Positions 17,901 to 23,943 of a stretch of 64,000 nucleotides of DNA are shown piece by piece (the first letter of the stretch is position 1; each line of letters opens with the position of its first letter). Origin of the DNA: Chloroflexota bacterium (GTDB taxonomy: Bacteria > Chloroflexota > Chloroflexia > Thermomicrobiales > JADLAZ01); contig JADLAZ010000282.1 of NCBI GenBank assembly GCA_020849725.1, positions 72,294 to 136,293 on the forward strand, written 5' to 3'. The notes under the pieces were generated by a model. The model was given only the letters and a program-made list of their open reading frames with translations. It ran no database searches and had not been told where the DNA came from. Position numbers and translations under genes: made by a program.

Positions 17901-18346
17901 AGGCGATGGTGCTGCGGGCGGCGGGCCGGCCGATCCGCTCGCGGGGGCCGGCCGCGCGCCCCGAGTGGGAGGTGCGGCTGCCGCACGGCCGCGTCCGGTT
18001 CACGCCGGACCACGTCGAGGCCCTCGAGGACGGCAGCGAGGTCGTGGAGCGGCTGCGCACCGGCCGCCCCAGCCAGAGCGAGCTTGCCAAGGATATCTAC
18101 GCCCTCTACCAGGTGGCGGCCCGGGAGGCGAGGCCGCGGGCGCCGCGGCGCGTGCAGGTGCGCTACCTGTCGAGCGACCACGTCGAGCAGGTCGACCTGA
18201 GCAGGCGGACAATCGAGACGCGCCTGGGCCGGTATGACGCGGCCATCGCCGGCATCCTGCGCGAGGAGTTCCCGGCGCAGCCCAATGACCGCGTCTGCCC
18301 GCGCTGCCCCCACTACTTCATCTGCCCGCTCGCCGAGGACGCCTGA
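14945..18346 (+). CDS. ImmA/IrrE protease - UvrD helicase - AddB-like C-terminal fusion
   Basis: 1133 residues. Domain 1 (1-185) is an ImmA/IrrE zinc peptidase with HEYAH at 84-88 and the family's second motif REREANVFAREFLLP ending at 142. Domain 2 (about 200-870) is a UvrD/Rep SF1A helicase: Walker A EAGPGTGKT (218-226), LVDEYQDVN (motif II), VVGDARQAIYRFRGA (motif III), VRLLTVHASKGLEFRAVYLP (motif V) and FFVALSRARDVL (motif VI). Domain 3 (about 895-1133) is RecB/AddB-nuclease-like with Cys909 and Cys1118, 1121 and 1127 placed as in 4Fe-4S nucleases. The expected DYKTG catalytic motif reads VVERLRTG, so the nuclease may be inactive or structural. It is a very unusual fusion that could couple DNA-damage or phage sensing to proteolysis of a regulator. 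Confidence 0.82.
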   Translation: MGHWDDLRRQARARRVAVLAEAGGDPSAVALLAAADRLTGYGRVGVPGGDPLLDGGQAVLDPDMEVIWFNRDVAPGLALFYQAHEYAHFWLHHEHTACRAADLDPEAVEEPVQLGVQRVEGYGPEERREREANVFAREFLLPADLLRAWYAAEGLDATAIAARVGLPEGMVLRQLATALLTPELAEEGAAPGEAAPERPLDRSQVAAAHAPRGPLLLEAGPGTGKTATLIGRVVFLLQQGAPPSAILALTFSNRAAEEMRARVARTEPEAAPRIWMGTFHAFGLELLRKYGARLGLPPRPDVLDPADAVALLERALPELGLDHYQNLYEPTTYLRDILSAISRAKDELVGPDEYAALAERMRADATDATQVEAAEKALEVARVYARYQALLDREHRLDFGDLIAKAVRLLRAHPDVRDEVRRSYRHVLVDEYQDVNRASGLLLRELAGAGAGLWVVGDARQAIYRFRGAAPANMRLFPQDFPGASVKVLGRNYRSQPMIVDVFAGLAPAMRAARGGVPFTPWQPHRPDDGGRVLMEIADDLAAEGDGLAREIERQRAAGIPYREQAVLCRSHSYLGKIAAQLERAGVPMLYLGDLFERPEVRDLLAVLALACEGDGHGLMRVARFPEYQIPLADVRALLTLARERDVPFPRALDLARDADGISPGGQERLALLARHLDGLCYGSHAWPMLARYLFVRSTYLRPVLGDESVAGQQRRLALYQFLQFAHEQRSAAPPGAWVDPKRFFLQYVRRLEIFGEERQLRQVPGWADGIDAVRLLTVHASKGLEFRAVYLPALGQGIFPARRQGRPCPPPVGMLAAAGDDHDEEEECLFFVALSRARDVLCLARAQRYGNQNSNPSSLLLSIAGLLPTRPGGPATWPSAATAPPPAADPPPAVLPFHVEALDVYIGCPRQFFYEFVLGLSGKREDSAYVQFHGCVYRVLRWMADERADGQPVDAAAALARLAEAWAEHGPRDHPYEALYRRSAEAMVLRAAGRPIRSRGPAARPEWEVRLPHGRVRFTPDHVEALEDGSEVVERLRTGRPSQSELAKDIYALYQVAAREARPRAPRRVQVRYLSSDHVEQVDLSRRTIETRLGRYDAAIAGILREEFPAQPNDRVCPRCPHYFICPLAEDA

Positions 18347-18820
18347 GCTCGACTTTCGCCATTCGGCGACTGAAACGTCGCACCAGGCGCGATCCGTTCC
18401 GCACCTTAAGGACTACTCAAGGGGCGATTGACCCCTTGCCAGGCCATTACCTTCGCCGCCGCCAATATGATCCTGTTTCATGCTCCTGACCGGCCGCGGG
18501 CCATCTGAACATTTCTGGATGTCGGGGCCAGCAGCGGACATTGAGAAAGTCTGGGAGCGCCCGATGCCTCGACGCGGAATGGCGCTCGCTGCCTCGGATG
18601 AGTGGGAGACGCCACGCGCCTGCGTCACCTACCATTCCCAATGGAATGGCCAAAGTCGAGCTGAGCCAACAGGCGACTCGATCGCGGCCATTTCCGCTTT
18701 CGCGTCCGCTCCGTCATTGATCTCTGTAGGAGCGGCGGGATGGGTGCTCGGCCAGAGAGCCCGGTAGTGCCCCGACTCTAACTTCATCAGGCCAGCCTAA
18801 GCGGGCAGGAGGACGCGACC
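18347..18820. other. 474-bp intergenic region upstream of the ubiquitin-like cassette
   Basis: No convincing gene; short open frames here lack ribosome-binding sites and resemble nothing known. An AT-leaning part around 18460-18540 may contain a promoter, but I cannot assign boxes. The 29-bp block shared with 8336-8364 lies at 18690-18718. AGGAGGA (18807-18813) precedes the next gene. Confidence 0.5.
18690..18718. repeat. 29-bp block shared with 8336-8364
   Basis: Second copy of the block described at 8336, 26 of 29 bases identical, about 100 bp before the Ubl gene. CGATCGC occurs a few bases before both copies. Confidence 0.6.
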
Positions 18821-19342
18821 ATGACCCAGCACGGCAAGCGTGACGAGATCGAGCTCTTCCTCCAAGGGGAGGGCATCCGCGACATCGCATTGATGCGGGT
18901 GCCGCGCGACGGCACCGCCCGCGACATCATCGAGGCCGCCCGGGCGCTCGGCCTGAGCGCCCCGTCCGGGGCAGAGACGCTGCTCCTGGTCGAGGATAGC
19001 GAGGAGCCGCTGGCGCTGGACGCGCCCCTCGAGGCGGCCGGCATCGCCCATCGGGGCCGCGTGCATGTACACCGGTGCCGGCGGGTGGCGGTGACGGTCA
19101 ACTTCAACGCCGACCAGAACATGGAGTCGTTCCCGCCCTCGACCACGATGGCGCGGGTGAAGCGGTGGGCGGTCGGCAAGCACGGCTTCGGCCTTTCGGA
19201 GATCGACGCCGCCGAGCACCTGCTCCAGGTGTGCGGCTCGACCGACCGGCCCGACGAGGACGTCCACATCGGCGCGCTGGTGACGGCGCCGGCCTGCGGG
19301 CTGTGCTTCGACCTCGTCGCCAAGCAGCGGGTGGAGGGCTGA
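18821..19342 (+). CDS. bilA: Ubiquitin-like modifier with two beta-grasp domains (BilA-like)
   Basis: 173 residues, ATG with AGGAGGA 7 nt upstream. Two tandem beta-grasp-like segments are visible. The first (about 8-88) opens IELFLQGEGIRDIALMRVPR. The second (about 88-170) opens VAVTVNFNADQNMESFPPS, echoing the strand-loop-strand start of ubiquitin-like and multiubiquitin domains. The C-terminus ends RVEG, a single terminal glycine after a basic/acidic tail, suitable for adenylation without processing. The double-Ubl layout is like ISG15 and like BilA of bacterial Bil antiphage systems, in which the modifier is conjugated to phage tail proteins. Gene order (Ubl, E2, JAB, E1) supports the call strongly; the fold is inferred from pattern. 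Confidence 0.78.
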   Translation: MTQHGKRDEIELFLQGEGIRDIALMRVPRDGTARDIIEAARALGLSAPSGAETLLLVEDSEEPLALDAPLEAAGIAHRGRVHVHRCRRVAVTVNFNADQNMESFPPSTTMARVKRWAVGKHGFGLSEIDAAEHLLQVCGSTDRPDEDVHIGALVTAPACGLCFDLVAKQRVEG

Positions 19343-19345
19343 GCG

Positions 19346-19834
19346 GTGTTCGAGACGCCGATCGCGCCGGACGAGCGGGTCTTCCGGGCGCACCTGGCGG
19401 CCGGCCCGTTCCAGAGCGGGGTCGACCGCGGGCGCTGGCGGCTGCTGTCGATCGCCTGGCCGCACGCGGTTGTCGCGGTCAGCGCGGCCGAGCGCCCGGG
19501 CGGCCCCGCCGAGTACGCGCTGCGCTTCGAGTGCTCGGACTACCCGCAGACCTCCCCGACCGCCCAGCCGTGGGACGCGGAGCGCGCCGCGCCGCTCGAG
19601 CATGCCCGGTGGCCGGGCGGCCGCTCGCGGCTCCCGCTCGCCTTCAACCCCGGCTGGAAGGGCGGCCGGTGCCTCTACCTGCCGTGCGACCGGCTCTCAA
19701 TCGAGGGCCACGACGGCTGGCGCAGCCAGCACCCCGCGTTGATTTGGTCCCCGGCCGGGGACATCACCCAGTACCTGAGGATCGTCCATGACCTTCTCAC
19801 TTCGGGCGACTATTCGGGCCCTCGCGGCGCCTAG
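19346..19834 (+). CDS. bilB: E2-like ubiquitin-conjugating enzyme (BilB-like)
   Basis: 162 residues from a GTG at 19346 with GGAGGG 6 nt upstream, 3 nt after the Ubl stop. The pattern fits UBC-fold E2s of bacterial systems: a central [12 protein letters not shown] (the YP...P signature of UBC beta strands), then [16 protein letters not shown] with Cys109 as candidate catalytic cysteine (Cys114 is the alternative). An alpha-helical end carries [20 protein letters not shown]. It would take the modifier from the E1 encoded two genes later and transfer it to targets. Its 3' end overlaps the JAB gene by 47 nt in another frame. Confidence 0.78.
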   Translation: MFETPIAPDERVFRAHLAAGPFQSGVDRGRWRLLSIAWPHAVVAVSAAERPGGPAEYALRFECSDYPQTSPTAQPWDAERAAPLEHARWPGGRSRLPLAFNPGWKGGRCLYLPCDRLSIEGHDGWRSQHPALIWSPAGDITQYLRIVHDLLTSGDYSGPRGA

Positions 19835-20309
19835 GCACCGGCTCTGCTGCTCGACCAGGCTCTGGCGGGCGGGGCTGGCCGAGCTCGCGCGGCGCGGCCA
19901 GGGACGGCGCGAGAGCGGCGCCTTCCTGCTCGGGCATCAGCGCGGGCCGCGCCGCGCCATCGAGCGGTTCGTCTACTACGACGACCTGGACCCGCATTGC
20001 CTGGACACCGGCATCGTCATCTTCGACGGTGCCGGCTATGGCCCGCTGTGGGCGCTGTGCCGCGAGACGGGGCTGCGCGTGGTGGCGGACGTCCATTCTC
20101 ACGGCTGCGCGCCGCGCCAGAGCTCACTCGACCGCGACAACCCCATGGTCGCCACGCCGGGGCACGTCGCGCTGATCGTGCCCGACTTCGCCCGGCGGGT
20201 GGTCGGTCCGGCAGAGCTGGGCGTCTACGAGTATCAGGGCGAGCATCGCTGGCGCGACCACAGCGGGTGCCAGGCGGGGCGGTTCTTCTACATGGGGATG
20301 TGGGGGTAG
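19788..20309 (+). CDS. bilC: JAB/MPN-family deubiquitinase-like peptidase (BilC-like)
   Basis: 173 residues; the ATG lies inside the end of the E2 gene. The JAMM zinc-peptidase motif is present: Glu42 (ESGAFLLG), then His103 and His105 with Ser112/113 and Asp115 in [15 protein letters not shown]. It is followed by [20 protein letters not shown], a tail typical of JAB proteins linked to bacterial E1/E2 genes. The spacing between the second His and the Ser is one residue shorter than in eukaryotic JAMM enzymes, which I associate with this bacterial subfamily. It would process the modifier or remove it from conjugates. Confidence 0.82.
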   Translation: MTFSLRATIRALAAPRHRLCCSTRLWRAGLAELARRGQGRRESGAFLLGHQRGPRRAIERFVYYDDLDPHCLDTGIVIFDGAGYGPLWALCRETGLRVVADVHSHGCAPRQSSLDRDNPMVATPGHVALIVPDFARRVVGPAELGVYEYQGEHRWRDHSGCQAGRFFYMGMWG

Positions 20310-20311
20310 CC

Positions 20312-21688
20312 ATGACCAAGACGGTCCGACCCGACCAGCTGCACCGGCTGGTCAAGCTAGCGCTCGACAGCGGCGAGGCGCACAGCCTCGAAGAGGCCGA
20401 GCGGCTGTTCGCGGGCTACCGGCTCGGCGTCGATGTGGGGCGCGACGTGGCCGGCTCGCCGGCGCTGCAGGCGGCGGTCTTAACGGCCGTGAACACCGCG
20501 CGGCGCAGCTTCCTCGGCGGAGTCCAGGTCTCGGGTGACCTCGCGATGCCGCTTCGCGTGCCCTGGGGCCGCTGCCGGACGCTCGGAGAGGCGGTCATGG
20601 ATCTGCAAGGCTGCGTCGTCGGCAGCATCGACCGCGAGCTGCCGCGCATCGTCGTCGGCGACGGACAGGCGGGGACCGGGGACGGGCGGTTCGCCGTGCG
20701 CGCCACGTTCGACGGTTGGGCGGGCGGGGTGGTCCCACTCGACGACGGGCGCCGGCTGCCGGAGCGGCAGGAATGCGTGCCGGCCGGCGTCCTGGCGGGC
20801 GGACTCGCGGTCTCTGAGGCATTCCAGTTCGTCCGCGGCGGCAACGTCGCCGCCGGACGCCGGGAGGTGGGCCTGTCGCTCTGGCGCCCGGAACCGGAGG
20901 TGTCCTGGCTGGCCGCCGGCGACCCTGGGCCCGCGCTGGAGCGGCTGCCGTCGAGGCTGTGGGTGATCGGGCTCGGGCATCTGGGCCAGGCCTACCTGTG
21001 GACGCTCGGGTTACTGCCGTATGCCGAGTCGGATGAGGTGGAACTCGTCTTGCAAGACTATGACACGCTCGCGCAGGCCAACGACAGCACCTCGCTCCTC
21101 ACCAGGGCTTGCCTCCTCGGCCAGAAGAAGACCCGCGCCATGGCCTGCTGGTGCGAGGATCGCGGGTTCCGGACGACGATCCAGGAACGGCGCTTCGCCG
21201 GCGACTTCCGAATCGCGCCCGACGAGCCGAGCGTCGCCCTCTGCGGTGTGGATAGTGCGCTGGCGCGGGCCGCGCTAGAGGATGTCGGCTTTGGCCGCGT
21301 CGTCGAAGCCGGGCTCGGCGCCGGCCCGCAGGAGTGCCTGGCGTTCCAGATGCACTCCTTCCCGGCCGCTCGTGCGGCGCGGGCGCGCTGGGGCGGCGGG
21401 GACAAGGCGCCCGCCACCGAGGTGCTGCTCGACCGACCGGCCTACCGCGCGTTGGCCGAGGCCGGCGTCGACGAGTGTGGCCTCACCACCCTGGCCGGTC
21501 GCACGGTCGGGGCACCCTTCGTCGGGGCCGTGACGGCGGCGATCGTGGTGGCCGAGCTGCTGCGCATGGCCATCGGCGAGCACCGCTACGAGGTGATCGA
21601 CGGCAGCTTACGGTCGCTCGGGAACCGGCAGGCCGTGCGAAGCGACTTGGGCGGGCCATTCAACCCAGGGTCGACGCGGGCGGCGTGA
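20312..21688 (+). CDS. bilD: E1-like ThiF-family activating enzyme (BilD-like)
   Basis: 458 residues, ATG 2 nt after the JAB stop. The N-terminal 210 residues are a family-specific domain. The ThiF/E1 Rossmann domain begins at about 215 with LWVIGLGHLGQAYLWTLG (ATP-binding GxGxxG at 220-225), then LVLQDYDTLAQANDSTSLLT (Asp and Arg/Asn positions of E1 adenylation sites). Cys389 (VDECGLTTLAGRTVGAPFVG) is a candidate catalytic cysteine, followed by the helix AIVVAELLR found in E1-like proteins. It should adenylate the Ubl and pass it to the E2. It closes a compact four-gene operon, 18821-21688. Confidence 0.82.
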   Translation: MTKTVRPDQLHRLVKLALDSGEAHSLEEAERLFAGYRLGVDVGRDVAGSPALQAAVLTAVNTARRSFLGGVQVSGDLAMPLRVPWGRCRTLGEAVMDLQGCVVGSIDRELPRIVVGDGQAGTGDGRFAVRATFDGWAGGVVPLDDGRRLPERQECVPAGVLAGGLAVSEAFQFVRGGNVAAGRREVGLSLWRPEPEVSWLAAGDPGPALERLPSRLWVIGLGHLGQAYLWTLGLLPYAESDEVELVLQDYDTLAQANDSTSLLTRACLLGQKKTRAMACWCEDRGFRTTIQERRFAGDFRIAPDEPSVALCGVDSALARAALEDVGFGRVVEAGLGAGPQECLAFQMHSFPAARAARARWGGGDKAPATEVLLDRPAYRALAEAGVDECGLTTLAGRTVGAPFVGAVTAAIVVAELLRMAIGEHRYEVIDGSLRSLGNRQAVRSDLGGPFNPGSTRAA

Positions 21689-21933
21689 CCCAGGCCAGCG
21701 CCGACGGCCAACCAGCAGCACCCGTACCCCAACCGGCCACGAACGCTGACCTGACCGAGAGCCGCCTCGGGAGCGTTTCCCGCCACGGCTTCCGGTTTGG
21801 TCTGCCACGGTGCATTACCTACTCAGTCGGGACAAACGCAGAGCTTGCGCGTCTGCCCGGTAGCCCCGGCCAGCCCGCCAGATGAGCGGCTCCTCGGCGG
21901 CGCCGAGCGCTTGGTGAAGGAGGGATGCACACC

Positions 21934-22254
21934 ATGGTCACCGCCCAGCAACAGCCGACGTACACATTCACGCAGCACCCGCTCCACAAGATGCACGCAC
22001 GCCGGCTCTCGGCCGACGCCGTGACGGCAGCCCTGGCCTACGGCCGGGCGGCATGGACCCGCGGCGCAAGGATCTACGCCATCGGCCGCCGCGAGGTGGA
22101 GCGCTACCGCACCCTCGGCGTGGACCTCGACCCGTTCGAAGGGGTCCAGGTGGTCACCAAGCCCGACGGCGCCATCCTCACCGTCTACCGCAACCGCGAC
22201 CTCCGCGGCCTGCGCCGGGGCAACCATCTGCGGCACCGCAGGAGCGCCTGGTGA
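21934..22254 (+). CDS. DUF4258-like small protein
   Basis: 106 residues. I use the ATG at 21934, 10 nt after GAAGGAGG, because the ATG at 21925 directly abuts that site. FTQHPLHKMHARRLSADAVTAAL followed by a Gly-rich turn and RREVERY matches the DUF4258 layout (a conserved His and Arg, then an alternating strand pattern ending TVYRNRDL). Related proteins have been proposed as toxin-type RNases, but function is not established. It sits alone between the ubiquitin-like cassette and the ARPP-1-like gene, same strand. The last 12 residues are arginine-rich. Confidence 0.6.
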   Translation: MVTAQQQPTYTFTQHPLHKMHARRLSADAVTAALAYGRAAWTRGARIYAIGRREVERYRTLGVDLDPFEGVQVVTKPDGAILTVYRNRDLRGLRRGNHLRHRRSAW

Positions 22255-22420
22255 TAGCGGGCGCAGCGGTCCAGGCGCAAGCTCTCAGTTCCGGGTTGAC
22301 GCCGCTCGCAGCGGACTCAGCGCTGCAGGCCACATCGACTTGTGGCGGCGTTTCCGGCTTGAGCTCTCGCCGCGCATTGGCCTTGTGACGAAGCAGGCAG
22401 CCGCCGAGAGAGATAGAGAT

Positions 22421-23428
22421 ATGGACGACCGACAACAACCATTCACTCAAAAGACCGACCTGCTGGACGCGTGGTTGGCAGCGCTCCGGCTTGGGGACCC
22501 GATCTCGGACAGAGCGCTGGCGCTGGTCCCCCTGTACGCCGACGGGCGGAGCAGGACCGTGCCGTACCGGACGCTCGCCGCGGCGATCGCGCTCGGCGAG
22601 GTGATCGTCACCGAGTCGGCGCAGGCGACGGTGTCGACCCTCCAGCTCATCAACAAGGGCGAGTTGCCGGTGCTGATCCTCGACGGCGAGGAGGTGGTGG
22701 GCGGCCGGCAGAACCGGGTCGTGAACACGACGCTCCTGGTGCCGGCTTGCAGCAGCTTCGACCTACCGATGAGCTGCGTCGAGCACGGCCGCTGGCATGA
22801 GTTGCAGCCCGTGTTCGACGCCGGCGAGACGGCGTACCCCCGCCTGCGCAGTCAGAAGCATGAACAGGTGGCCGCATCCTACGCCGCGCGGGGGGCGCCG
22901 GTGGCGGACCAGGCGGCCGTATGGGATGAGGTCGCCGATCGTCACCGCCGCATCGGCTCGCGGTCTGACACCGGCGCGATGCGCGACGCGTACGCTGAGC
23001 GCCAAGAGGACTTGACCCGAGCTCAGCAGCAGCTACGGTCCCCGGACGACGGCCCCGTGGGTGTTCTCGCCCTCGTGAGCGGGCGCGCGGCGTGCGCGGA
23101 CATCTTTGACCAGACCGACACCCTGGCCGTCTACTGGACGCGGCTCGTGCGGTCCTATGCGCTCGAGGCACTGGGAGCAGAGCCGGCGACGCCATCGCTC
23201 GACTCGGCCCTGCGGCTCCTGCAGCGCCCATTCATGGCCCAGCGCACCGCCTTCCCCTCGCCGGGCCTCGGGCAGGACGTGCGGATCAGCGGCAATGGCG
23301 TAGTGGGCGCCGCGCTCGTCTGCGAGGGTGTCGCCATCCACACGGCACTCTTCAGGCACCGGCGCAGCGACACGAACGACCCAAGCACCCGCCGTCCGAG
23401 CCAGCGCACCCGTCGGTTTGCCCAGTGA
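22421..23428 (+). CDS. ARPP-1-domain-like protein
   Basis: 335 residues from the ATG at 22421; an in-frame start at 22340 would add 27 residues without a better ribosome-binding site. The N-terminal half shows the pattern I associate with the ARPP-1 (ARG and rhodanese-phosphatase-superfamily-associated) domain: LALVPLYADGRS, then the conserved core INKGELPVLILDGEEVVGGR with QNRVVNTTLLVPA, then a long helical section ending near KVVDI-type strands. The biochemical role of this domain is unknown. The last 25 residues are arginine- and threonine-rich and may be extra. It lies before the phosphorothioation operon on the same strand but separated from it by a promoter. Confidence 0.6.
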   Translation: MDDRQQPFTQKTDLLDAWLAALRLGDPISDRALALVPLYADGRSRTVPYRTLAAAIALGEVIVTESAQATVSTLQLINKGELPVLILDGEEVVGGRQNRVVNTTLLVPACSSFDLPMSCVEHGRWHELQPVFDAGETAYPRLRSQKHEQVAASYAARGAPVADQAAVWDEVADRHRRIGSRSDTGAMRDAYAERQEDLTRAQQQLRSPDDGPVGVLALVSGRAACADIFDQTDTLAVYWTRLVRSYALEALGAEPATPSLDSALRLLQRPFMAQRTAFPSPGLGQDVRISGNGVVGAALVCEGVAIHTALFRHRRSDTNDPSTRRPSQRTRRFAQ

Positions 23429-23506
23429 GCCGTCAGGACCGCGCACCCGGAACCCTGGGCAAGTGCGGAGGCCGCTACGCAATGTTCGCCGTTGTACGTC
23501 AAGTTA

Positions 23507-23535
23507 TTGTATTCTTATCTCGCGTCAGGTACATT
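23507..23535 (+). promoter_or_regulatory. Sigma-70-type promoter of the phosphorothioation operon
   Basis: TTGTAT (23507-23512), a 17-nt spacer, then TACATT (23530-23535) in the most AT-rich stretch of this part of the window. AGGAGG (23559-23564) and the ATG at 23573 follow. It probably drives the HTH gene and the long operon behind it. Confidence 0.55.
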
Positions 23536-23572
23536 AACGCAGCCCGAGGCGGGAGCCTAGGAGGATGCGTCA

Positions 23573-23785
23573 ATGCTACCAACGGACGAAGTTCTGACGG
23601 TGGACGAGGTCGCGGGGTACTTGCGCGTGCACCCGATGACCGTGCAGCGCTGGTGCCGGATAGGCGATCTTCCGGCCGCCAAGATCGGGCGCGCCTACCG
23701 AATCAAGAAGGGCGATCTCGACAAGTGGTGGGCGCGACGAATGCGCCCAGAGCGAGAGGGAGCAACGAGCGAGGAGCGCCACTAG
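23573..23785 (+). CDS. Excisionase/MerR-type HTH DNA-binding protein
   Basis: 70 residues, ATG preceded by AGGAGG. The whole protein is an HTH_17 (excisionase family) domain: LTVDEVAGYLRVHPMTVQRW, then IGDLPAAKIGRAYRIKKGDL with the conserved GR-x-YR wing. Small proteins of this type bind DNA as regulators or recombination directionality factors. As the first gene after the promoter, and overlapped by the next small gene (TAGTG), it is more likely the operon's regulator than an excisionase. No recombinase is adjacent. Confidence 0.8.
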   Translation: MLPTDEVLTVDEVAGYLRVHPMTVQRWCRIGDLPAAKIGRAYRIKKGDLDKWWARRMRPEREGATSEERH

Positions 23786-23943
23786 TGCTCCTGTTGGAGG
23801 GGAGCGGAACCGCTTTGCAGGAGGCTTGTTCATTCACCGTGCTGACGGCGCGGCTCCATGATGGAACGCTCTGCCCGCACGCCTCGCGCAACCTCATGTT
23901 TGCCATGTTGCGGGCGCTGCTGGAGAGTGAGAGGCGATCATGA
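23785..23943 (+). CDS. 52-residue small protein in the phosphorothioation operon
   Basis: A GTG start overlaps the upstream TAG (TAGTG), with GAGGAG (23770-23775) 9 nt before it. The TGA stop overlaps the next gene's ATG (ATGA). Signals at both ends therefore support translation although the protein has only 52 residues. The sequence is a short strand-rich start (LLLEGSGTALQEACSFTVL) then a helix ending NLMFAMLRALLESERR. No known motif. It may be a small partner of the regulator before or after it. Confidence 0.5.
   Translation: MLLLEGSGTALQEACSFTVLTARLHDGTLCPHASRNLMFAMLRALLESERRS

Noticed and set aside
14963..18313. Long antisense frame of over 1100 codons opposite the UvrD fusion
   Set aside because: It is rich in Arg, Gly, Ala and Leu, shows no motif, and mirrors a clearly real gene on the plus strand. 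Such antisense frames are expected at this GC content.
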